From Muscardinus avellanarius (Eukaryota > Chordata > Mammalia > Rodentia > Gliridae), in assembly GCA_963383645.1 (NCBI GenBank), contig OY726559.1:107532735-107596734 (forward strand): a stretch of 64,000 nucleotides of DNA, given 5' to 3'. Position 1 is the first letter of the stretch. Every line of letters begins with the position of its first letter. This document shows, one piece after another, positions 44,161 through 53,630 of this stretch. The notes beneath the pieces were generated by a model. It saw only the letters and a list, made by a program, of their open reading frames with translations, made no database searches and had not been told where the DNA came from. Both the position numbers and the translations under genes were made by a program.

Positions 44161-44340
44161 GTCAACCACTAAGCCAAGCATGGGAAAGAGGGATGGGGAG
44201 GGAACGGGGTGGGGATCGGGTAGGGGCTAACTGGGCAATGTGTGCATGTATGTCTACAAAATTATTATGTTTATACCATTATGATGTATGAATACAGTGC
44301 ACCAATAAAATAAATAAATAAATAAAAGAAAAAAAAGAAA
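44160..44340 (+). other. L1-B 3'UTR and A-rich tail
   Basis: AAGCCAAGCATGGGAAAGAG and the G-rich block match L1-A's 3'UTR. The terminus CAGTGCACCAATAAAAT matches other L1 ends in the window. The (AAAT)n/A-rich tail runs directly into the right target duplication. Confidence 0.9.
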
Positions 44341-44354
44341 AAAAGTGAAGATTG
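44341..44354 (+). repeat. Target-site duplication, right copy (L1-B)
   Basis: AAAAGTGAAGATTG, identical to 41323-41336. L1-A 5'UTR sequence resumes after it. Confidence 0.92.
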
Positions 44355-45950
44355 AGGAAGGAGGGAAGTGCAGGAGTGAGTGAAAGAATAGGGTAAAATC
44401 TCAGAGAGAGTCGTATGAATTTCATAGAGCAGAATATACTAGGGATTAGAGGTAGTAAGAATAAAGTAGTATTCTCATAACTGATGTAGAGTTTGTGGTA
44501 TAATGCTATAAAGTGGGTTTGATACAAGACAAAGGAGAGATTAAAAAGCAGGAGCAAGATAGCAAAGGGATATCAACCCTCACTAGAATCTAGAGGGTTG
44601 ATATGTACAAAGGAAGAAGCTTGGGAGAGGGTTTGGAAATAGGTCAAAAATAAAAACAAAACAAAATCAAAACAACAATAAAACCAACCAGGTATACACA
44701 CTCATATACAAAAAAATGAATAAACAAATGACAAAAACAAAACAAAAACAACACAGAAAAACAACCTCAACTACAGATTAATGCAGGTCTACAATTAAAT
44801 GTCTATTTAGCGGACAGATCTGCTGCAGTCTCTCTCTGTACAGAAACCAAGTACCACCTGCCCCCTTCCTATTGTGGGTTTGGTTCTTTGCGATTTTCTC
44901 AGTTTATGTAGATGGCTGATACTGTTTCAACTATGTTATGTATTATGTCCAGGCCACTCTCACGCTTTCCACCAGTTTGGAGACTAGATCTCTCCTTGCC
45001 ACAACTGGTGACATTTGCCTCTGAGCCCAAACTCATTGTTGGAGTCTCTGTTCTCCACAGCTAGGGCTGGTCCTACTTCTTCACATTTGCCCCAAATCAG
45101 GGGGTCTGTGATGATCCCGGAGCTTCTATTAAATGGGTCTAGCTATATTTCCCCCCACCACCACCCCCTGTTTTCTGCTGATCAAAGCCTGAGTCTGTCA
45201 GAGCTTCTGTAATGCCCCAAAACAGCCCCCTCTCTCACTATCTCTGGCTGTATGGGAAAGTCACAGACCTGGGGTGTTTATTGTGGCTGCCTGAGTCCCT
45301 AGGGGCAAGGTGCTGAGGAATCCCTTTTGGGATGCAAATCACTTATGTTGTAGGAGCTTGCTGGGCTGGGACTCTGGGGGGGCTGGAAGGCTGGACTGTC
45401 ACTGTTTTGATGGCATCATGTCGGCAAGCCACAAGAGTGGCGGGTGCTGAACTCTACTCTGGTTCTCATGGTGGTATGTTTAGCTCCTTGGAAGTTGTAG
45501 GAGGTCTATGCACAAGTTTGCTTGCAGTCTGTGGGTCTGCCACTTCTCCCTTTAAATCCTTGTCTCTGGCCTGGGGCACTGTGCAGGAAGGCTGTGGCGC
45601 AGGTGGCACCTGCCTCCAGTGTGAGGTTCGGGGCTGTTCTTTGGTGGGTTTTTTTTTTTTCCCCTCTCTGTCAGCCTTCTTTTTTTCAGTGTCTTGTGTT
45701 TCTTATTGTTTTTCCTTTGCTAAAAGTATTATCTGGTTTTGTAGCACTCTTAGAAGAATGAAGATTTACTGGCTCCCGGATCCAGGGTTCAGTCCCTGTG
45801 AGGAAGATGTTGGGTCTCAGGGTGTGGCAGGTTGTGGTGGTGGGAAGTAGAGAGGAAGTGCAAATGGGCTGTGCTCCTCACATCATGGAGGCTTAGACGG
45901 CCTCTTTCCTGGGAGGACTGAGGCAGGTCCTTTTAGTGATATAATTTCAA
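44355..45950 (-). promoter_or_regulatory. L1-A 5'UTR (distal part)
   Basis: Assigned because removing L1-B joins it directly to L1-A's proximal leader at 41336. About 1.6 kb, GC-richer toward the element's 5' end, with an A/C-rich tract (plus strand, 44640-44760). It shows no visible similarity to the L1-B/L1-C leader. A 172-aa plus-strand frame (45332-45850) runs antisense to it. The 5' boundary near 45950 is approximate. Confidence 0.6.
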
Positions 45951-46099
45951 ACCCAAAACTTCATGGACACACTGGCAGAAGTCAGTAAATATGAGTGCCA
46001 TATTTACCCCCTTTCCTGACTCAGGTACCAGTCTCAATGAAAACTCAACAATAATAATAGCACTCTCTGGTTGATACTATTCTTCGTGTCCCTTTCTAA

Positions 46100-46262
46100 G
46101 AGACCTTCATGCCATAGCACAGGATATAGCACCTTTCTTATCTCATTTACAGGTACAGCAATGAAGTAGGAAGCATTTTAACCAGCCCACATAACGAGCT
46201 CCAGCAGGTTTGATGTGGACTTGTCTACTTTGGAGCTCAGGCTTTTAATCACTGCATTTTCT
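46100..46262 (-). repeat. MIR fragment
   Basis: TCTCATTTACAGGTACAGC, then GAGCTCAGGCTTTTAATCACTG, follow reverse-complement MIR order. Confidence 0.55.
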
Positions 46263-46274
46263 TACTTATAAAAT

Positions 46275-46640
46275 CGCTAGTCAGTTTCCCAAACCATAAC
46301 AAATAACTGAGATAATCAACTTCTAATAAGTAAAGGGTTGTTTTGGTTCACAGTTTTGGAATTTTTGTCTATGGTCAATTGGCCTCAGTGCTTCTGTGCC
46401 CATGGCAAAGCCTGGCATTGTGGCAGGGTTGTACATAGAACAAGAAACCACTTACCTCCTGGCCAGGGAGTAAGAGCGAAAGAGGAGGGGTGGGTTCTAG
46501 GATCCTCTTTGAGGGCACACCCCTTCCAATGACCTGAAAGCCGTCCACTAAGCCCCAGTTCTTAAAGGTTCCACAACTTCCCAATTCACTTCATGACCAA
46601 GTCTCCTCCTTTATGGGACATTGAAGGTAGCATCACTATC
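46275..46640. repeat. Probable LTR-derived or other ancient repeat
   Basis: TTGTTTTGGTTCACAGTTTTG, GAGGGCACACCCCTTCCAATG and TAAAGGTTCCACAACTTCCC follow the order of a familiar dispersed mammalian repeat, which I associate with MaLR-type elements. Family and strand are uncertain. Confidence 0.4.
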
Positions 46641-47128
46641 TTCCACTAGAAGTTTATGAGCTAAAAATTAAAGCTAACCAGAGTGCAGGCACCATCTAAA
46701 GCTACTCAGAGCGCAGAAGTCATCTAAATATTCTTCCAATTTTCAAGCATCTCACTGACCCTGTCCTGCTCACTGTTCAGTTATGGTAGTTATGGTACTG
46801 AATCCTGGATAGAATGATTTTCATTATGCCCAAACATTTGATGTCATAGTGATTTAAATTATAGCGTATTCACAGTACCCTCTCTACTTTACCAGCAATA
46901 AGTATAATTTCAATCTTCCATCTTGGTTTTGAAACCAGACTATCTGAATTTGATTCCTGGGTTTCTACTTCTTGGTAGAATGGATTGAATTGGTAGAATT
47001 GGTATTCCTGGGTTGAATTGGTAAACTTTTATTCCTGGGTTTCTACTGCCCACTCAAAAGTAGCAGGTGCAGGCATCAACTGCCTGGCCTCACTTGAAGT
47101 GCTAGAGAGGAGACAAGCACACTGGCCT
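46641..47128. other. Unassigned
   Basis: A local iteration of GAATTGGTAGAATTGG / TTCCTGGGTT occurs at 46945-47040 (TTCCTGGGTTTCTACT appears twice, 46956 and 47032). No gene recognised. Confidence 0.5.
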
Positions 47129-47138
47129 TTTTTTTTTT

Positions 47139-47202
<64 letters not shown>

Positions 47203-47310
47203 TTTGGCCCAGGGCATTCTATATTCTACCTCTGAGCTATACCCCCAGCCCTATTTTCTTAGTCTTTTTTTTTTAATTTTTGAAACAGGGTTTCACTGAC
47301 TTGCAAATCT
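47129..47310 (-). mobile_element. Truncated SINE with (TTTC)n tail
   Basis: A T-run and a (TTTC)n tract at about 47140-47202 precede a dID part (GGCCCAGGGCATTCTATATTC, CTCTGAGCTATACCCCCAG) and a short B1 piece. The matching ORFs are runs of Ser/Phe/Leu or Lys/Glu from the repeat. Confidence 0.85.
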
Positions 47311-48500
47311 GAATTGTTTCCATCATCAGATCTCCTCTTTCTCCTCCCAACCTCCTTTCTATTTCCCTATTCTATTAGAGTCTCTCCTAATTTATCTGAA
47401 ATCCTTTGTTTCTCAGATTCTTTCTAACTTCAACAAATGAGTGAAGACATATGACCCTTCACTATTACCAACATTAAAATATCTTTTGAGGGGAGAGTTT
47501 TACAAATAACATTTAGCCAAAGCCTTCACCACTCCCAGAATGAGGGCGGTCCAAATAATGTAGAAAACGTGTGCTCCCTAGAGCTGGGTCACCAGTCAAC
47601 GCTTCTCTCCCTGGCACAGTCCCTCCTGGGGACTGCTGCACGTTGCTGACGGTCAGGAAGTGGGAAGCACCATTATTGGCCACATGGCTTTGTCTAGCAA
47701 AGCAAAAGGAATAATAAATAAAACAGTTTGCTGAGAGTCATGCTTAAGAGTAGAGTTGAATCTTCCCTTCTTAGGTGATAAAGTCCAGCTTTGAACTCAG
47801 TGTGGCTGGAGTGTGAACTAAGGAGATGAGATCTGGCCTGAGTTCTCTGGATTTTTTTCCGTGCCTTTGGGCTTTATTAAGAGCCCACATCTCTTGAGAA
47901 AGCCCTCCTTAAAAGCAAGCTCTCTATAAAAGTCAGGGGAGAAATCAGTACAGAGCTGAGAGTAACACCATATGAGGACTGTGGGACCCAGGCGTAAAGA
48001 CCCAGTAAAAATACTCAACTTTTTAAAAAAGATAGTGAAATGATCTTGATTTTGATTTTCACTGCCAAGCCAATTATGTGAAGGATAGAAGCCTCAAGTA
48101 CTTGTATCATGGGTCCCTCACATCAGGGAAAATGACTTTCACTCCTGTTCACATAATAATGTGTCCCTTCCATTTTCTGGGTCTAGCCTTCTCAGCTGTG
48201 GGTCAGGACGTGGGTAACCAAGGTAAATGGGATAATATTCCATAAACTGTTCCGCACACAGGAATCTGTGGAGCCCATGAGACCCCAAGTGTCTCGAAAC
48301 CTCTGTGGAGGACCCAGTAACCACCCACTTGTCTGGGTGTCGCTGTGTTGCTGCTGCTGTGGCCTGAGCTGTGCCGCACAGGGACGGGGCTCTCCTTTGT
48401 TTTCATTTTTCCCAATGGCAGCTTTTTCTCCCCTTGTTTTACCTTCTATTTCCCAAATGATTCCTCTTATTTTGTCTTTTGCACCAGTTTTTGGAGACCC
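47311..48500. other. Unassigned, mostly unique
   Basis: Several 60-80 aa frames (47818-48018, 48139-48324, 48268-48513) lack motifs. No repeat recognised. Confidence 0.45.
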
Positions 48501-48511
48501 TTGTCATTTCT
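48501..48511 (+). repeat. Possible target duplication, L1-C (left)
   Basis: TTGTCATTTCT, repeated at 50146-50156 immediately beyond the L1-C 5' end. Confidence 0.55.
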
Positions 48512-48668
48512 AAAAGAATAGTCTCTCTCCTTAACTCTGGCAAACCCCGTGGACAATTCCACAAAGACACAGTATTACTTAGCTGTTCGAATTATGGTAG
48601 AAAAGGTCTTCGTAGGTTCCTGTGTAAAGCATTTGGAAGATGACCTTGTTTCCCTAAGAAACTTGAAA
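48512..48668. other. Non-L1 segment at the L1-C junction
   Basis: 155-157 bp that I cannot assign. On the minus strand it follows the ORF1 break and ends in ATTCTTTT before the putative target duplication. It may be a fused transcript or simply older genomic sequence. Confidence 0.45.
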
Positions 48669-49357
48669 AATATGTTACTCCAAGCCCTTCTGGCTCTCAT
48701 GACTTGGTTTGGGAAGTCTGGAGTGATTCTAATTGGTTTGCCTCTGAATGTCACTTGGCCCTTTGTTTTTGTTGCCTTTAAGATTCTCTGCCTGGCTTCC
48801 ACAGTGGTCATTTTGACATTTATGTGGCGTGGCGATCCTCTTCTCCGATCTTGTCTAAAGGGAGTTCTATAAGTTTCCTGGACCTGTGTATTGACCTTTT
48901 GCTCTATGTTTGGAAAATTTTCTGCTATTACTTCCTTGAAGAGCTTGTTGATCCCTTTGGTATCACTTTCTTTTCCCTCCTCTATTCCAATTATTCTTAG
49001 GTTAGCTCTCTTAAAATGGGCCCATATTTCTTCAATGTCAGATTCCTGCTGTTGGATATTTTTTTCTAAATTAAAAACTATGAGTTCATTTTTGGAATGA
49101 TCATCTTCTAAGAGCAAGATTCTGTTCTCCATGTGGTCTAATCGGTTGTTTGTGCTTTGAATTGAGGCCTTTACTTCATTAATCGCATCCTTTATCTCAT
49201 TTTGGCTCTCTCTGAATTCTTTTTGAAACACCTCTATTATTTCTACAGTTATTTTCCTGATTTGATCTTCTAGAAAACTCTGTATTTCTGTTTTATCAGG
49301 TTCTGATGTTGTGGGGTTGTGGGTATTCATTGCTCCAGTGTTATTCCTCTTTCCCAT
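48575..49357 (-). pseudogene. L1-C ORF1, truncated but open, fused to non-L1 codons
   Basis: 260 codons starting MGKRNNTGAMNTHNPT. The N-terminal coiled coil (about residues 20-95: QIRKITVEIIEVFQ, NRLDHMENRILLLEDD) is open, as is the start of the RRM (VEARQRILKATKTK, RGKPIRIT, RARRAWSNIF near residue 230). After that the frame enters unrelated sequence for about 30 codons. The C-terminal domain is absent, so RNA-chaperone function is not expected. The open frame and intact CpG codons (for example CGA for Arg in NNRLD, a stop in L1-B) indicate a younger copy. Confidence 0.88.
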
Positions 49358-50145
49358 GATTTCAGAAGTTTATGCCTTCTCTGGGTTCTTCCCTTGGGTC
49401 ACTATGACTTCTCTTAAGGTGCTCTGGATCTCGAGTCTGTAGTATCTCAGACCCCACTACTCCTTTACTGGGTTGTATTACAGGGTCTCCGACCCAGGGA
49501 GTCGATAGAGGCTGCTTTAAACTATGGGGGGTGCCAGGTTGCACGTTCTCCTATGGTGTGATATCTCTGCCATCGCCACTCCCCCACTGGGTCAAGTCCC
49601 AGGAAGTACAGTACTGAGATTTCTCCTCTGTGGCCCGCAATTTGACTCACTGTTCTTGAGTTCGCAGATGTAGCTGTAGTGGACTCGGTGAATTCGCTGC
49701 TTCTGCTGCCGGTGGCAATATGGCGCTGCTGCTATGCCCTCGGCCGTGAGGCTGGCTTATTTCTTCTTGGTTTTGAATTCCACTCTGAGTTCTTGCAGCG
49801 TGTGCTGAGCTCAGCCACTGGGAGCTTTAGATGTTCCCTGCGCTGAAAAATCCCGCCTGGCTGTTCTGCAGCGGCTCACCTCGGCTTGCTGTAGCCGTCC
49901 AGTGAATTCGCTGCTGCCGCCGGCAGTATGGCGCTGCTGTCGCGTCCTTGGGCGTGAGGCCGGTGTATCTCCTCTGTGGCTCTGAGCTCTGTTCTCAGAC
50001 CGCTTTCTCACTGGAGCCTGGTGATTTTTTTGTTTCTCTGGTGATGGTGTTTTCTGGCTTTGAAAGGCGCTGATTTTGTGGTAATGGAGATTGGTTGTTA
50101 GCGGGGCTCTTACGCCCCGCTTTTCTCGGTCGCCATCTTCCTGTA
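49358..50145 (-). promoter_or_regulatory. L1-C 5'UTR
   Basis: About 790-bp leader, starting (minus strand) AGGAAGATGGCGACCGAG, which includes a YY1-like AAGATGGC. An inverted repeat GCGGGGC-gtaaga-GCCCCGC follows. Two tandem blocks share GTGAGGC/CTGCTGCC motifs (plus-strand positions 49746 and 49954). The YY1-like site at the very start is a known feature of other L1 promoters; activity here is inferred. Confidence 0.75.
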
Positions 50146-50156
50146 TTGTCATTTCT
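50146..50156 (+). repeat. Possible target duplication, L1-C (right)
   Basis: TTGTCATTTCT, adjoining the L1-C 5' end. Confidence 0.55.
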
Positions 50157-50835
50157 GACTGGAAAACATCTTACATCCAGACCTTGTTAAATTGGAGAAA
50201 AAACAATTGGTTTGTCTGATAAGTCTGCCAATAAACCATACAGAAACATCAGGTGTAATAGTCCCGCTATACAAATTTTATGATTTGTATATTCACTAAC
50301 ATTTTCCCCATCTGTAGTTGTATGAAAAAAATATTATTAGCATAGTAGATAAATTGTTATAAAATATCAGAAGGACAAAAAATCTGTACTGAGAATAACC
50401 AACACCCAGATAAATGACTGTATCAGGATTCCATCTGCATGTTAGTACACAGAGTTGCCCAGAACCCTAAACTAATTTGTAAGAGAAAATACTGATTATT
50501 GGTCATTCTTCATAAGTGTAGCTGTTGATGTTGTGTCCACTTTTTTGCTTTTTAAATTTTATTAACATTTATAAAATTACATATTTTTCCCCAGGAGAGA
50601 AAAAACATCAAACAAAAAAGAAACAAATCATCTTTTCTGTTCTTTTGGTTTTTAACCACTTTTGCATTTTCCCTTTGCAGAAACCACAGAAATATTCCCT
50701 TAGAATAAAATAAAAAAAAAAAAGAGCCCACATCTCAATTCTTTATTAGCCAATAAGGGCAGGATTTTGTCTTCCACTCCCAGGAGCTGGGACAGTGAAT
50801 TAGGGCAGAGTGTTTGGAGTCCCTTAAGGATAAAA
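50157..50835. other. Unassigned AT-rich
   Basis: No gene or repeat family recognised. A-run at about 50709-50722. Confidence 0.5.
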
Positions 50836-50839
50836 GCTG

Positions 50840-51032
50840 AGCTAGCATGGTGGTGCACACCTGAAATACCAGTACTTGGGAGGCTGAGACACAGGAGGAT
50901 CATGGGTTCAAGGTTAGCCTCAGCAACTTAGTGAGACCCTCAGCAACTTAGCAAGACCCTATTTAAAGTAAGAAGGACTGAGGGTATAACTTGGAGGTAG
51001 AATATCCTTGGGTTTGATCCTCAGTATCAAAA
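50840..51032 (+). mobile_element. B1-dID SINE
   Basis: Starts GAGCTAGCATGGTGGTGCAC and ends GGTTTGATCCTCAGTATC, then a GGAA/GAAA tract. Confidence 0.88.
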
Positions 51033-51064
51033 GGAAGGAAGGAAGGAAGGAAGGAAGGAAGGAA

Positions 51065-51113
<49 letters not shown>
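51033..51113 (+). repeat. (GGAA)n(GAAA)n tract
   Basis: Pure purine tail, GGAA units then GAAA units, between two SINEs. The 62-72 aa and 159-aa minus frames in this area are Ser/Phe/Leu repeats from it. Confidence 0.95.
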
Positions 51114-51114
<1 letters not shown>

Positions 51115-51315
51115 GGCCAGGTGTGGTGGCGCACGCTTGTAATCCCCACACTTGGGAGGCTGAGACAGGAGGATTGCACAGGTTCGAAGCCAGCCGCAGC
51201 TACTTAGTGAGGCTCTCAGCGACTTAGTGAGACCCTGTTTCCAAATGAAATATAAAAAAGGTCTGGGAGTATAGCCCAGAGGCAGAAAGCCTCTGGGTTC
51301 CACCCCCAGTACCAC
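51115..51315 (+). mobile_element. B1-dID SINE
   Basis: Starts GCCAGGTGTGGTGGCGCACG. The tail, GGTCTGGGAGTATAGCCC followed by CTCTGGGTTCCACCCCCAG, mixes features of the two subfamilies. Confidence 0.92.
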
Positions 51316-51321
51316 AAGAAA

Positions 51322-51402
<81 letters not shown>

Positions 51403-51403
51403 A
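51316..51403 (+). repeat. (GAAA)n tract
   Basis: About 88 bases of nearly perfect GAAA repeats forming the SINE tail. Confidence 0.95.
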
Positions 51404-52483
51404 AAGGAAGAGCTGCACAGGCCAGGTAGTTCAAACATTCTTACATCATTCTAAACAAGAGTTACAACTTCTAAGACTTGATTCCCAGCTGCAGAAAATA
51501 GTTCTGAAGAGTTTTAAATCATCAGCGGGGATGTTTTTGAGCTTCAGTTCACTGAGGAATTGGACTTTAAAGCTTTTACTTTGGCCTTTGTTTAGCTGCA
51601 AGCACGAGCTCATATTTAGACCTGCTGTCTTATTTTCACTCTTACAGTTTAGTGCGAAGGAGTCTGAATAAGTTCTCTCTGTCTTCCTTGGGGCTTAAAA
51701 AGTCTGAAAACAAAATAATGTCTCTCCTTGCAGGTTTTTCTTGGGTGTAATTTAAACAACAATAACAAAAAGTATTGGGGGATGAGGCAAGGGCAGAGTA
51801 AGATCTTCAGTTATTGGGTAAGAACAGGCACTGTGTGATTGGCCACAGCTCGCCGTGCTCAGGCTGAGAGTGCATGGAATGAGGTACATTCCGTTTTTTG
51901 TTTTTCAAAGATGGTTTGGCAAAGTTCCCGCCACAGCCTCTGATCCCAGGGGCCCTTTGGGGACTGAGATCCCTCGGGGATTTCACCACTCAGGGCCTGG
52001 ACAGTGCACATTGACTTCATCACTTTTTGTCTGGGGAGTATCATACATCCTGTTGCTTCTTGAGAGCTTAAATCCAAAATGAAGAGTGCTCTTGGGGGAT
52101 TCCAACACATTCTTAAGTGACTCACTTACCTTCCCCATCCTAATACTGTGTCCTTCTCGCTGATCCTTTCCGTACTCCCATTTTCTTAGTTCTGTCCTCC
52201 CTCTTAGGTCAGCCTTCTTAGAACTAGCTCCAAGCCTACGTATATCTTCTGCTTATTGTAAAGAATGTAGAGCTTAGAAAATTGAAAGTCTCACATTCCC
52301 AATGTAGCTCTTCATACATTAATTTAATAGCCATGGCCTTCCACTGTATCTAATCCATCCCCTTTCTTATACCCAATCTACTCTACTAGTATCAAGACAT
52401 GCTAGCACTACACCTACATCTTTTAAATGGGGATAACAGTAATTCCTGACATATTTTTGACCAGCTCATAAAACAGTGCATGT
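51404..52483. other. Unassigned, mostly unique
   Basis: The 88-aa minus frame (51859-52125) and 75-aa plus frame (51855-52082) overlap and have no domain. No repeat recognised. Confidence 0.45.
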
Positions 52484-52690
52484 AGCTAGGAGTGGTGGCA
52501 CACACCTATAATCTCCATATTTGAGAGCCCGAGAGGGGAGGAATACAGATTACAGGTTTGAGGTCAGCCTCAGCAACTTAGTGAGACACTTACAACTTAA
52601 TTATACCCTGTCTCAAAAAAAAAAAAAAAAAGGCTGAGGGTGTAGCTCAAAGGTAGAATGCCCCTGGGTTCAATCCCTAGTACCAAAAGG
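52484..52690 (+). mobile_element. B1-dID SINE
   Basis: Starts TAGGAGTGGTGGCACACACC. The linker is an A-run (about 52614-52631) and the dID part ends GGTTCAATCCCTAGTACC. Confidence 0.88.
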
Positions 52691-53521
52691 AAAAACCCAG
52701 TGCACATCCCAGCGTCTGGAAGAAAGCATTCAGTACACTTAGCTCCACGTGAACCAGCTTCCTGAACAAATCTTAAACTTGCAACATCTCAGAATCCTCC
52801 TCTGTCAGATGAAAATAATTATAGCTGCCCTGCCTTCTTAAAGGTTAATTATGGGGATTGTGATATAAGAACCCCCATAAGTAAATAAACCAATTTCACA
52901 GGTTGGAAACCATTAAATAAAACCAGTGTCACCTCGCCATGCTGCTTCCTCCTGGGCCGGGGAGGACAGCACAGGCCCAGCGTGTGAACTGTGGTCCTTG
53001 GAGGGTGGAGCAGGATGTCAGAGCGGGGCCCTCCGGTTCCCTCCAGCACAGAGTACTGGGATGAGAGGCTTCGCTGCTGCCTAACATGATTTCTTCCTGC
53101 TCTGCGGCTATCCGGGGATGATTGATGACGGTACCACGTCTGCGATGAGGCAGAACACCAACACTAAATTGTGTCATCGCCTCTCCCAGGCCGTAAAGGC
53201 GTGCGTGGTGGGCCGTCATCCCAGCTATGGAAGGGCCACCCTGGTGAGCTGGCTGGGGCCAGCCTGTTGAATCCATTGTTCGCGTCCCTTGGCAGCCATT
53301 TAATATTATTGCTTTCTCTCCTTTTCTGGGAACCGTGCTTCCTCCTGTCTCCACGTGACACCTGAGTGACCTGGGAGAAGATGGAAAGTTCAAAACAAGA
53401 GTGAGTGGTCATAACCATGAAAGGTCACACTGATACAGTGCTTTACCCTTTATAGGGCCCCAGAAATATGTTCCTACATATAGTTCTTATTGACTACATA
53501 AAACCTTGCAAATGAACACCC
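52691..53521. other. GC-richer repeat-free block, candidate regulatory element
   Basis: 52930-53400 keeps several CpGs and holds TGATTGATGAC at 53119-53129, a PBX/HOX-type composite, close to CGGTACCACGTC. A 154-aa minus frame (52929-53393) spans it. It has no recognisable domain, and an 84-aa frame overlaps in another phase, so I do not call a gene. Confidence 0.3.
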
Positions 53522-53630
53522 CAAGCCTCAGTTTCTCATTTACAAAATGGTGGGAATGCCTACACCTTCACAGGGTTACAAGGAATCAGAAATAATGTAT
53601 GTAAACAGCCCCAAAATATGTCAGACTCAT
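53522..53630 (+). repeat. MIR fragment
   Basis: AGCCTCAGTTTCTCATTTAC, then AAAATGGTGGGAATGCC, is the MIR core in plus orientation. Confidence 0.7.

Larger units (their letters stand above)
41337..44340 (+). mobile_element. L1-B: ORF2-less, chimeric L1 inside L1-A
   Basis: A 3,004-bp insertion bracketed by an exact 14-bp duplication. Order: 5'UTR (41337-42305), ORF1 (42306-43223), about 0.9 kb that is not this L1's ORF2 (43224 to about 44160), an L1 3'UTR (about 44160-44310) and an A-rich tail. The L1 match stops just after the ORF1 stop codon, and the whole ORF2 is missing. This resembles the ORF1-only 'half-L1' design known in mammals. It could also be a chimeric transcript or a post-insertion replacement. 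Confidence 0.88.
35966..45950 (-). mobile_element. L1-A: near-complete LINE-1, split by L1-B and a SINE
   Basis: Minus-strand L1 with, in its own order, a 5'UTR (about 45950-44355, continuing 41336-41230), ORF1 (41229-40319), ORF2 (40274 to about 36260) and a 3'UTR (about 36259-35966). It is interrupted by L1-B (41337-44340) and a SINE (37875-38088). With the inserts removed it is about 6.8 kb, normal for a full-length L1. Both ORFs carry stops and frameshifts. It must be older than L1-B, which sits inside it. Confidence 0.9.
48512..50145 (-). mobile_element. L1-C: 5' portion of an L1 with a non-L1 3' end
   Basis: Minus-strand copy: 5'UTR (50145-49358), open ORF1 from 49357, and L1 similarity ending abruptly at about 48669 inside the RRM region. 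A further 155 bp (48668-48512) is not L1. An 11-bp direct repeat flanks the whole block, and there is no poly(A). Ordinary L1 truncation loses the 5' end, so this structure is odd. Confidence 0.75.

Noticed and set aside
35966..45950. A target-site duplication for L1-A (AATTTCA on both sides).
   Set aside because: Only 7 bases, and both element ends are imprecise. Chance is likely.
48512..48668. The L1-C junction segment as a U6, U3, 7SK, Y or vault RNA chimera.
   Set aside because: Although it ends in TTTT on the element strand, I could not match it to any of these RNAs.
51000..51405. Regularly spaced repeats resembling a CRISPR array.
   Set aside because: They are tetranucleotide microsatellites and two SINEs in a mammalian genome, with no spacer-repeat structure.
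50959..51438. 159-codon minus frame with Ser/Phe/Leu repeats.
   Set aside because: Direct translation of (GAAA)n and (GGAA)n SINE tails.
52929..53393. 154-codon minus-strand frame in a GC-richer block.
   Set aside because: GC-rich sequence is stop-poor and other phases are also open. No motif seen. Treated as a possible regulatory block instead.
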